A stretch of DNA of 64,000 nt from Glaciecola sp047250385 (GTDB taxonomy: Bacteria; Pseudomonadota; Gammaproteobacteria; Enterobacterales; Alteromonadaceae): assembly GCF_047250385.1 (NCBI RefSeq), contig NZ_JBLBVM010000056.1:434001-498000 (forward strand), in the 5' to 3' direction. Positions 35,919 through 44,018 of the stretch are shown piece by piece. Both the position numbers and the translations under genes were made by a program. Numbering within the stretch: the stretch's first letter is position 1; every line of letters starts with the position of its first letter. The notes under the pieces were generated by a model. That model ran no database searches. It saw nothing but the letters and a program-made list of their open reading frames with translations, and had not been told where the DNA came from.

Positions 35919-36887
35919 TGCTCTAGGTTGCTTTAACAAACTATAGATGAATAGCGGCCCACCAATACTCGCGGTTAACATAGATACTGGCACAATCATA
36001 TCAAACAGCCATTCATTGAGTAGCGCTGTCAATATCAGTAATGTCGCACCCATGAGTCCTGAAACAGACAATACAACCCGATTATCATGCCCTACCATAT
36101 GTCTAACAAAGTGTGGCACTAACAAACCAATGAACGCGATGCTGCCAGCAATTGAAACGCTGGTCCCTACCAACAATGCTGCTAATATTAGAATTCTACG
36201 TTCGAACTTTAGCGGGTCTAAGCCTTTTAACTGCGCTGCCGTAGTGCCTAAATACAGCCAATTAAGGCGCTTTGCTTGAACTAGTAACAAGGCCATCGAT
36301 ACTACGATGATAGGCACCGCAAAGGCTAAACTGGTGAAGTTGGTATTGTGTAAACTTCCCATCAACCAAAAACTCAAGTTCTTAATTGATTGCGGAGGTG
36401 CGTAAATGAAAAGCCAGCCAATGATGGCCCCTGCGATAGTAGAAATACCTATGCCAGCTAGGATAACTGCACTTATCGAGGCTTGTAGTTTTCTAGCCAA
36501 GGCATAAATAATGAAACTACTAAGTAAGGCGCCAAAAAAACAGGCTAAGGGTAGTATGTAATAGGACATTGAATTCAATGCACTTGGCATCAAAGCGAAG
36601 CTACCTGTAAGCAACACAATCGCCGCCATTAAGCTTGCTCCAGCACTAATGCCAATAATACTTGGGTCAGCTAAGGGATTTCGAAGAAGAATTTGCAGAG
36701 CTCCTGAGCTCATTGCTATAGCGGAACCAACAGCAATCGCTGTTAACAGCACAGGTAGTCTGATATTAAGAAAGATATGCAGCTCAATATCTGAGCTTAG
36801 CCAGTCATTACCGCCGGCAAAAATAAACGCGATAACTGCGCAAAAAAATATGACTAGAGCCCAATAAATAGCGTTTCGCTGACTCAT
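35898..36887 (-). CDS. btuC: BtuC-like ABC permease (FecCD family)
   Basis: A 329-residue permease with about ten membrane helices and the FecCD signatures RLPVLLTAIAVGSAIAMSSG, LRNPLADPSIIGISAGASL and IAFIGLLVPHFVRHMVGHD. Family members import cobalamin, heme or ferric siderophores as homodimers. The BtuD-like ATPase nearby on the same strand makes cobalamin the best guess. It lies 8 bp downstream of the tyrosine phosphatase gene, likely in the same transcript. Confidence 0.8.
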   Translation of the reverse strand: MSQRNAIYWALVIFFCAVIAFIFAGGNDWLSSDIELHIFLNIRLPVLLTAIAVGSAIAMSSGALQILLRNPLADPSIIGISAGASLMAAIVLLTGSFALMPSALNSMSYYILPLACFFGALLSSFIIYALARKLQASISAVILAGIGISTIAGAIIGWLFIYAPPQSIKNLSFWLMGSLHNTNFTSLAFAVPIIVVSMALLLVQAKRLNWLYLGTTAAQLKGLDPLKFERRILILAALLVGTSVSIAGSIAFIGLLVPHFVRHMVGHDNRVVLSVSGLMGATLLILTALLNEWLFDMIVPVSMLTASIGGPLFIYSLLKQPRALAAAER

Positions 36888-36895
36888 TGATACAC

Positions 36896-37369
36896 TTACT
36901 TTGTTAAGCTTTTTAAAAGACCATCTGAAGCATCTTCAATAAGATCTAAAACAAGCTCGAAACCACGCTTGCCGCCATAGTATGGATCAGGCACCTCATC
37001 AAACTCGGCGTTGGCATAATCTAAAAACAGTTGTATTTTTGCATGGTGCTCTTCAGGACATTTACGTTTTAAATCTCGGACATTAGCTGCATCCATACCA
37101 AGAATGTAATCGAATTCATGAAAATCTTGTTCTGTTACTTTGCGGCACTTTAAACGCGATAAATTGTAACCACGAGCTTTAGCAACATCTTGAGAACGCT
37201 TGTCTGGTGCCGCGCCGTCGTGATAACCGGCTGTGCCAGCTGAATCAATCTTGAAATTTAAGCCTAAATCCTTGGCTTTATGGGCAAAAACGCCTTCGGC
37301 TGTTGGCGAGCGACAAATGTTTCCTAAGCACACAAATAGTACGGAGGTTACTGGCTTATTTTCAGACAC
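36896..37369 (-). CDS. Low-molecular-weight protein-tyrosine phosphatase
   Basis: A 157-residue cytoplasmic phosphatase with the catalytic C-x5-R loop CLGNICR (14-20) followed by SPTAEG, and the general-acid motif DPYYGG near residue 126. These enzymes use a cysteine nucleophile. Many bacterial members regulate exopolysaccharide export together with tyrosine kinases, but no kinase or polysaccharide gene is adjacent. It is the first gene of a small transcript with the BtuC-like permease. A FAD-riboflavin or RNA role is not suggested. Confidence 0.93.
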   Translation of the reverse strand: MSENKPVTSVLFVCLGNICRSPTAEGVFAHKAKDLGLNFKIDSAGTAGYHDGAAPDKRSQDVAKARGYNLSRLKCRKVTEQDFHEFDYILGMDAANVRDLKRKCPEEHHAKIQLFLDYANAEFDEVPDPYYGGKRGFELVLDLIEDASDGLLKSLTK

Positions 37370-37747
37370 TTAGGATATTCCTATATTTCAACTAAACAAA
37401 TTTAGGCGATTAAAACGAAAGTAGCATTCTCTGCGAAGTCAGTGAGGCTTGCCCACAAACTTTACTATATCGAATGATGCCAGAGTTCATGATTGTTATA
37501 AATAAAAACTTATTTTTAAAGCCTTAAATTTGGTAACAAAAAGTCTTACTAAACTTATTCGATAGCACCTTGTATTGTCTAACTTAGCTAACAGCCCCCA
37601 AAACTCTGTTCAAAACCTTTCAAACAATATGAAGGCACCCCATCTAAATAATACATGCTTGAAGTTGAAAACCGCGTCTTTATTGTTAAGCAAGCGTTCA
37701 CTTGTTAACATCCCCATTCATAATTACCCAGCAGGAATCTATTCAAT
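37370..37747 (+). promoter_or_regulatory. Intergenic region upstream of pepE
   Basis: 378 bp between the divergent phosphatase and pepE genes. An inverted repeat (TGTTAAGCAAG at 37684-37694 and CTTGTTAACA at 37701-37710, one base bulged) lies 38-64 bp before pepE and could be an operator. No gene or strong promoter is seen otherwise. Confidence 0.4.
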
Positions 37748-38452
37748 ATGCACGAACTGACTAAAGTTCTAATGCTTAGCAGCTCCCGACAAAACGATGA
37801 ACCATACTTAACGCATGCTAAAGAGATGATAAAAAACCACTTGAACGGAGTGTCGGAAGTTTTATTTATCCCTTATGCCGGTGTCACGGTTTCTTGGGAT
37901 GCTTATACTGCAAAAGTACAGGAAGCACTCCCAGAGCTCTCTATTACTGGCATTCATGAGCATGCTGATGCGAAACTTGCGATTCAAAACGCACAAGCTG
38001 TGTTGGTTGGAGGTGGAAATACTTTCAACCTACTTAATGAAATATACAAACAAGACTTGCTGAAGCCAATTCAACAACGTGTTTATGAGGGTATGCCTTA
38101 CATCGGGTGGAGCGCAGGTTCAAACTTATGCGGTTTGAGCATCAAAACTTCAAATGACATGCCTATTATTCAGCCACAAAGCTTTACAACTTTTGGTTTT
38201 ATTAATGCGCAAATAAACCCGCATTACACTGACTATGTAGCCCCAAATCATAATGGTGAAACACGCGATCAACGTTTAGCTGAATTTTGTACTTTGTATC
38301 CTGACGTGCCTGTCATAGGTATTCGAGAAGGCGGTGCTTTATTCCGTGAAGGAAGCAAACTGACACTTATAGGCGAGCATGATGGCGTTGTATTTATTGG
38401 AACAGATAGAAAACTGATTTCAACGGGAAGTGATATCTCGGTTTATTTATAA
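37748..38452 (+). CDS. pepE: Alpha-aspartyl dipeptidase (peptidase E)
   Basis: A 234-residue cytoplasmic serine peptidase (S51) that splits dipeptides with N-terminal aspartate. The nucleophile lies in GWSAGSNLCG (about residues 118-127), and other family motifs are VLVGGGNTFNLL and GIREGGALF. Length fits the family (about 230). It is transcribed alone and ends with a strong palindromic terminator. Confidence 0.93.
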   Translation: MHELTKVLMLSSSRQNDEPYLTHAKEMIKNHLNGVSEVLFIPYAGVTVSWDAYTAKVQEALPELSITGIHEHADAKLAIQNAQAVLVGGGNTFNLLNEIYKQDLLKPIQQRVYEGMPYIGWSAGSNLCGLSIKTSNDMPIIQPQSFTTFGFINAQINPHYTDYVAPNHNGETRDQRLAEFCTLYPDVPVIGIREGGALFREGSKLTLIGEHDGVVFIGTDRKLISTGSDISVYL

Positions 38453-38501
38453 TTATTGGATTAGGATGCGTGTTTCTATATTCTACATACCAGACAAAAA
38501 C

Positions 38502-38531
38502 AAAAAACCGTTTCAGCTGAAACGGTTTTTT
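38502..38531. terminator. Bidirectional terminator, 30-bp perfect palindrome
   Basis: Perfect inverted repeat: AAAAAACCGTTTCAG at 38502-38516 and CTGAAACGGTTTTTT at 38517-38531, ending in A-run and T-run. It serves both the converging pepE (plus) and PEP-CTERM (minus) genes. Confidence 0.95.
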
Positions 38532-38552
38532 TTGTTTTGCGTTAAGTATTTT

Positions 38553-39161
38553 TCATTTTTTGTAACGCTTAGTAAAAGCAATGCCTATTATGCCTAAGCC
38601 CATAAATGCAAGTATCGATGGTTCTGACACTTCAACATTTAAGTTATCGAAAGATGAAAACCCGCCGTTGTTTTGCAACTCTATTGACGAGACATATAAG
38701 TAGTTGAAATTGAACTCTCCTCTACCAATATAGCTATCGTTTGCAACCAAATTACCTAAACTGTCGAATGCACGAATATTCCAATTTGCATTATTTGTAT
38801 CGTTGTCAAACCATCCCATATTAAAACTCTTAAAATGAAATAGATTTCCAGCAATATTTGTCACTCTAAAGACAACACTTGTATTCCAAGTTTCTAAAAA
38901 ACGGCCTGCTGCTCCCCATCCAACTGCGGCTGTTGATGCACCATAGCCAGCATTTGCCTCTACTGTGCTGAAAACATTTGAGCAGTTAGTGCAGCTTGCG
39001 GCAATGTTATAGCCCCCTTCATTGTATGAGGGTAAAACTTGAGACCTGAAATCTAAAGGGATGTCGTTTAGCGTAATAATTGTAGCCATTGCAGAACCGC
39101 TATTACACAGTAGTAGAATCATTGCAGAGAACACAATGCTTTTTATTTTAGTTATTTTCAT
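38553..39161 (-). CDS. PEP-CTERM sorted extracellular protein (SEP variant)
   Basis: A 202-residue exported protein with signal peptide (about 1-27). The C-terminal sorting signal reads VSEPS, helix ILAFMGLGIIGIAFT and the basic tail KRYKK. This has the PEP-CTERM shape but with SEP in place of PEP. The body shows a TCxxC-like Cys pair (AASCTNCSNVF) and WGAAGRFLETW, and it is a beta-rich domain of unknown type. Exosortase-dependent display is predicted; no exosortase is in the window. A sigma-54 promoter and upstream dyad like those of the other PEP-CTERM gene precede it. Confidence 0.8.
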   Translation of the reverse strand: MKITKIKSIVFSAMILLLCNSGSAMATIITLNDIPLDFRSQVLPSYNEGGYNIAASCTNCSNVFSTVEANAGYGASTAAVGWGAAGRFLETWNTSVVFRVTNIAGNLFHFKSFNMGWFDNDTNNANWNIRAFDSLGNLVANDSYIGRGEFNFNYLYVSSIELQNNGGFSSFDNLNVEVSEPSILAFMGLGIIGIAFTKRYKK

Positions 39162-39199
39162 AGGTACTTCTCACGAATAATAAAACACAACTTAGTGTA

Positions 39200-39215
39200 A
39201 GCAATATATAAGCCA
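39200..39215 (-). promoter_or_regulatory. Sigma-54 (-24/-12) promoter of the second PEP-CTERM gene
   Basis: Minus strand TGGCTTATATATTGCT fits TGGYAYRN4TTGCW with one mismatch and exact spacing. Predicted transcription start is near 39188, about 27 bases before the ATG. Confidence 0.7.
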
Positions 39216-39276
39216 AACAGGTAACCCTATAATTATCATAACGTTATAAAAAAAAACAAAATACGAAATTAGTAAA

Positions 39277-39293
39277 TGTAAATTTTTCTGACA
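39277..39293 (-). promoter_or_regulatory. Candidate enhancer-binding site for the second PEP-CTERM promoter
   Basis: Minus strand TGTCAGAAAAATTTACA, matching the site at 20824 in 14 of 17 positions, lies 61 bp upstream of the -24 element. Confidence 0.55.
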
Positions 39294-39484
39294 GTCAAAA
39301 TGATGGATTTAGCATTATCTAAAAGTCATTAGAAGACAGCTACATTGATTACTTAAGCACTTGCTTATTATATGCCGACTTTAATTAGGTATAGTTGAAA
39401 TAGTCCAATTTATCTTACTTAGTCCGTTGATGTAATGTACAGTTGCTTTGTTAAATATCTATTACAAACCAGAAAGAGACTATT

Positions 39485-39928
39485 TTGAAATATCAAATTG
39501 AAGTTGAGGTAAACGCTACCAGAGACGAAATGATTGCTTTATTTGATAACTCTGAAAATTTAAAGGAATGGATGCCAAATCTAGTCAGTTTTGAGCACTT
39601 GAGTGGCGAGCCTAGGCATGTTGGTGCTCAATCAAAATTTGTTGTTAGCCATGGAAAGAGTAGTTGCGAGCTCATTGAAACTGTCACTGTTAGAGAATTA
39701 CCAGTAAGATTCGAAGGAACTTACGAAACCAAAGGCATGTGGAATGAAGTTAAGAATGAGTTTATTGAAATAGATAATTCAAGCACTCGATGGATTGCTC
39801 ACTCTGAATTTAAAAGCGATAAATTAATGATGAAACTGATGATGATTTTAATGCCCGGCGCCTTTAAAAAGGAATCATTAAAATTTATGAATAGTTTTAA
39901 AGAGTTTGCTGAATCTCAAAACAAATAA
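39485..39928 (+). CDS. SRPBCC-superfamily protein
   Basis: A 147-residue cytoplasmic protein with the START-like/SRPBCC helix-grip pattern: IEVEVNATRDEMIALFDNS at the start, WMPNLVSFEHL, and a final helix LKFMNSFKEFAES. Such folds bind hydrophobic ligands or act on lipid or polyketide precursors. No catalytic residue can be named. The start is TTG at 39485, preceded by AGAAAGAGA; no good ATG fits the domain start better. It stands between the PEP-CTERM gene and the diguanylate cyclase gene. Confidence 0.7.
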   Translation: MKYQIEVEVNATRDEMIALFDNSENLKEWMPNLVSFEHLSGEPRHVGAQSKFVVSHGKSSCELIETVTVRELPVRFEGTYETKGMWNEVKNEFIEIDNSSTRWIAHSEFKSDKLMMKLMMILMPGAFKKESLKFMNSFKEFAESQNK

Positions 39929-40064
39929 GTGTCAGCAATTCTTCGTCTGCTTAGAAGTACTAAAGAAAATACTAAAACTCAACTGAGTTTAAGTTTGCAA
40001 AACTCAGGATTAAATATAAAAATATGCGATGCAACGATAAATTAGCGATTAAAAAGGCCCGTTC

Positions 40065-41973
40065 ATGAGCATAAAACAATCCCTTCCGAGAATGTCAGCA
40101 ACTTTGTTGGTAGGTGCTTTGTTAATTATCCTATTCAATGTCTCCACAATGATGTCGAGCGCCTTGAGTGATAAGTCAGCTCCGAAAGCGGTAAAAGGTG
40201 AGCTTGATTTAAGCGAGGTAGATTTATCGTCGATAAACTCTATCCCTCTTGCAGGAAATTGGGAGTTTTATTGGCAGAACTTACTGACGCCAGCAGAAGT
40301 AGCGGAAGCTGGACTTGAACCTAGCTTTATTATAGCACCGAAAGTGTGGACTAGGTCTCCAGATAATGGCGAAGGAGTCGCTTCTCAAGGTTTCGCAACT
40401 TATCACCTAAATGTGCGCACCGACAAAAAATACGCTAACTTGTCTCTAAAAATTCCCACAATAGGTACCGCCTATCGTTTATATATTGATGACAAACTGA
40501 TGTCTGAAGGTGGGCGAGTCGGTGAAACAGCCGAAACATCTGAACCGGGTTACAATTCCAATATCGTTCTATTCCAGCCAAATTCAGAGAGCTTTTCTGT
40601 TACTGTTCAAGTATCTAATTACGACTATTACGCTAGCGGAATGTGGCGCTACCTTCGAATAGGAGAACCTCAAAATATTCAGCAAGAGCAATATCAACTG
40701 ATAATACGAGCCGCTTTTTTGTTGGCGATTTTTTTTAATTGTTGCTTTATTTAACCTCATCCAATTTACCTTACGTCCAGTCGATCCTTTACCTATTATT
40801 ATCGCCATTACTTGTCTCATGCTGGGCCTCAGAGAAATTGGCACTAGCCAAGTTTTAGCTATTTCGCGGTTGGCTGATTGGTCCTTTTATACCAGTGCTC
40901 GGATTAGCTTTTTAACATTTTACGCCACCACACCTCTTTTGCTCGCTTATTTTCACATGACATTTCCGAAAGACTATAAAAAATCCGTAATGGCGCTTAT
41001 TTATGTTGTCTGTATTGCGGCGTCCTTTTTGGTTCTATTGAGTCCACCAGCGGTGTTTAGTCAATCGCTACCCTATTTCCAAGGGTTTTCAATTATCATC
41101 ATGCCATATGTTTTTTGGGGGCTCATTCAGGCCGTCCGTCACCATCGCAATGGAGCTCGCCTCTTAATGTTGGGCACTGTGTTTTTGTTTGCATTAGTGC
41201 TCAATGACATTCTCTTCCATTTAGATTTAATTGACACCACATTGATGGTCAGCTTTGGCTTAGTTGCCTTTGTGCTTTGTCAAAATTACCTAACATATAT
41301 TCGATTCATCGAGGCAGGTGTACAAAATGAATTGTTGTCGGAAACTCTAGAGCAGAGAAACCTAGAGCTACAAAACTTTAGTCACTCATTGGAAGAAAAG
41401 GTCTCTCAGCGCACAGATGAGTTAGCTAAAGTGAATGAAAAACTCGAGCTCTTAGCACACCAAGACATGTTAACTGGTTTACCAAATCGCCGCGGAATGA
41501 TGGAGTTTATTGAGGAATCAATTGTACAATTTGAACTAAACAATACCCCCTTTTGTTTGTTGATTATTGACTTTGATAAATTTAAACATCTGAATGATAC
41601 GCTAGGTCACGAGTTTGGAGATCAAGTATTGTCCGAAGGCGCAACACTCATGCGACAGGTGTTACGTGAGCAAGACAAAGTGGCACGTTGGGGGGGAGAA
41701 GAGTTTTTAATTTTGCTGCCAGCCACGCCCATTGAAGGTGGGCAGCTTCTTGGTAAAAAAATTAACGATAAATTAAGAGTCACTTTATCAAAAAGCATTG
41801 GTAATAAAGTATCAGTAACTGTAGGTGTTGCAGAATTTACCGAAGGGGACACATTGAATTCTTGTTTTAAACGAGCCGATGAAGCCTTGTACGAAGGTAA
41901 AAACACAGGCCGCGACAAAGTCGTACTAGCTAAAAGCCCCACTAGCAAAGACCAAAGAGAAGCTATTGAGTAA
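40065..41973 (+). pseudogene. 7TM (7TMR-DISM) diguanylate cyclase split by a frameshift
   Basis: Two open frames together make one receptor-cyclase. The first (40065-40754) encodes a signal-anchor, a periplasmic beta-domain of 7TMR-DISM type (LAGNWEFYW, APKVWTRSPDNGEG, FATYHLNVRTDKKY) and the first part of the membrane bundle. The second (from about 40729 in the alternative frame) continues that bundle, followed by a coiled coil and a GGDEF domain with an intact GGEEF in ARWGGEEFLILL. The break is an 8-T run (40729-40736). Removing one T joins ...LLAIFL and IVALFNLIQF in the expected membrane context. The rest of the gene is intact, so the break is recent, a sequence error, or conditional (slippage). 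Confidence 0.85.
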
Positions 41974-42106
41974 GGTTTATTTGAATTTTAGATAAGCCTT
42001 ACTGTAATCCTCACCAAGAAAGTATGCGGCAACGCATAGTTAAATTTAGGAAGTTGCTAAAGCGCCGAATCAGAATATTCTCTCTCTTGTATCACTCAAA
42101 TATGCC

Positions 42107-42850
42107 CTATGAAAACAAGCGTTCAAAGTCTTTTTCAAGCAATGTAATATCGCTTTGGTTGTGCCTTACTTCACCAATAAAGGGCGCATCAAGGAGTGCA
42201 TGCAATGACTCAAGGTTTTGCGCATAGCATTGCATATTGGGATCGACTTGATTCGCAATCCAGCCAATAAGGTGACAATTATCCCGCTTAATTTGCTCGA
42301 GTGTTAAGGCCGCATGGTTTAAACAGCCAAGCTTCATACCAACAACCAAAATAACAGGCAGTTTATTGTCGGCCACAAAGTCAGATAGGTATTTCACCTT
42401 TTCTTTGTTGGCACTCACACCGTCACTTGATGACACGTTATTATTCAAAGTCTTTGGTATAGATAATGGTATAGAAATAGGTAAACGCCAACCACCCGCC
42501 CCTTCAACAAGCAAAACATCAGCATCTTTGCTCTGAAGATCGTTTAAGGTTGTTTGCACTAAGTTCATGTCAATCTCATTTCCCAATTGAGCCGCTGCGA
42601 TATGCGGTGCAATGGGCGGAGCGAGAGCAATTGGATTGATCAGTTCATAAGGTAAGCTGACGTTTGCTGCCGATTGCAATTTCAAAGCGTCGTCGTTTCT
42701 TAAGCCTGTCGGCGTTTGTTCACAGCCAGCGGCAATGGGCTTGAACCCAATCGTTTTAAAGCCGGCATCGTTGATGCTTTTAAGTAATAAAGTACTGACA
42801 TAAGTTTTGCCAGCATCGGTGTCTGTTCCGGTAATAAATATGCTTTTCAT
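42107..42850 (-). CDS. bioD: Dethiobiotin synthetase
   Basis: A 247-residue enzyme forming the ureido ring of dethiobiotin from diaminopelargonic acid, CO2 and ATP. P-loop GTDTDAGKT at 7-15, IGFKPIAAGCE, and VEGAGGWRLPIS near residue 116 are the family motifs. About 25 residues of low complexity (KTLNNNVSSSDGVSANKEK) follow the GWRLPIS loop, where most BioD proteins are shorter. It is the last gene of bioBFCD. Confidence 0.95.
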   Translation of the reverse strand: MKSIFITGTDTDAGKTYVSTLLLKSINDAGFKTIGFKPIAAGCEQTPTGLRNDDALKLQSAANVSLPYELINPIALAPPIAPHIAAAQLGNEIDMNLVQTTLNDLQSKDADVLLVEGAGGWRLPISIPLSIPKTLNNNVSSSDGVSANKEKVKYLSDFVADNKLPVILVVGMKLGCLNHAALTLEQIKRDNCHLIGWIANQVDPNMQCYAQNLESLHALLDAPFIGEVRHNQSDITLLEKDFERLFS

Positions 42851-42881
42851 TGATTATTTTTCATTAAATTCGTTTCATTGT

Positions 42882-44015
42882 TTACTTTGCTTCACTTCTA
42901 GTGTGTTTTTGAATGTTCAAAAATAAAATCTGATAAGTTAAAGGTAAATTTTTAGTTAGCTGGTTTTCATTGTTTATATGAGCGTTTTTGCTGGCATTTT
43001 CGTCTAGTTGCTTGCGCATCTCATTATCAAGTAATTTGAGCTCATGTTTACTGATAGGCTTTGATGTACTCTTTGTGCATTCTTGCTCAGATGAATTGAA
43101 GGGATTGCGCTGTTGCATGTCTTCATGTGTTTCACCCTCAGTTTTTGTCGCGGCGCCAATTTTCTTTAATGCGCGAAGCATATGTAAGCTACTCTTGTGG
43201 TACTCTACAAAGCGTCGAGTTTGATGTTCAATCGTAAATTGTGTTTTTGAATCAACTTTTCTCTGTTTATTTACGACTTCTTGCGTTGCATTTAGCCATT
43301 GTTCTTTCCCAAAAAACTCATTTACTCTAGGCTCGAGGCCAATAGTTTTCCAAGCGTTCTTTAACTCGCCCAAAGATGAATCCAACATAATAGCGAGCTG
43401 TGCCGAAGCATTATTTGATAATACCCGAACGATTTCGTGTGTAGCACTCTCTGGCGAAGAGCACCACTGCAGTGCCATCGAAGAATGTAGCACATCGATA
43501 GAGCCTGAACTAAGAGGCAGGTTATCCGCATCGCCGTTGCAGTATTGAATCGCGTTATCCTGTGCAGTTTTCGAATTTAAATTAAGCGCTCTTGCTGCCG
43601 TTAACATGCCATGTGAAATATCAATCGCCAGACAACGCTCTGATAAAGCGGCGAGTGATTTTGTGTGGATCCCAGTACCACAACCTAGATCCACGGCTTG
43701 TTTTGCATTGGATAAGTTTGACTGTTGAAGCAGCTCTAAATTAACTTCAGCAATTTGCTTTTGAACTTGAGCATATTGGTCGTAGCTGGCTGAAGCAGCA
43801 GAAAAGTGATCTGCTACTTGATGTTTATTGAGTGTTTGAGTGTCATTAAGTGTTTTGTGGTTGCTGTTAGCCGAACGAGAGCCTGCTTCTAGAGTGTTCA
43901 ATACGTCGGCAGAGTCTTTTTTATGTTCATTGAAATCTACATCTGAATCTGCAGACGAGGCAGTATCAGCCGGCAAAACATCATGCAAAATCACATCTTC
44001 CGATAATAGATTCAT
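42882..44015 (-). CDS. bioC: Malonyl-ACP O-methyltransferase BioC, enlarged
   Basis: A 377-residue SAM-dependent methyltransferase that starts biotin precursor synthesis by methylating malonyl-ACP. The core has motif I VDLGCGTGIHTKSLA, post I CLAIDISHGML, YCNGDADNLPL and SMALQWCSS. Family proteins are about 250-280 residues. Here a Ser/Asp-rich N-terminal extension of about 65 residues precedes the HFSAASASYDQYA start. An insert of about 65 polar residues also precedes the C-terminal LPLTYQILFLNIQK. The start is supported by AAGGGG at good spacing, 3 bp after the bioF stop. The methyl-ester-removing partner (BioH type) is not in the window. Confidence 0.92.
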   Translation of the reverse strand: MNLLSEDVILHDVLPADTASSADSDVDFNEHKKDSADVLNTLEAGSRSANSNHKTLNDTQTLNKHQVADHFSAASASYDQYAQVQKQIAEVNLELLQQSNLSNAKQAVDLGCGTGIHTKSLAALSERCLAIDISHGMLTAARALNLNSKTAQDNAIQYCNGDADNLPLSSGSIDVLHSSMALQWCSSPESATHEIVRVLSNNASAQLAIMLDSSLGELKNAWKTIGLEPRVNEFFGKEQWLNATQEVVNKQRKVDSKTQFTIEHQTRRFVEYHKSSLHMLRALKKIGAATKTEGETHEDMQQRNPFNSSEQECTKSTSKPISKHELKLLDNEMRKQLDENASKNAHINNENQLTKNLPLTYQILFLNIQKHTRSEAK

Positions 44016-44018
44016 TTA

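Noticed and set aside
31744..37369. Cobalamin riboswitch for the BtuC/BtuD-like genes
   Set aside because: No B12-box (AGYCMGgAgaCCkGC) is recognisable upstream of either gene.
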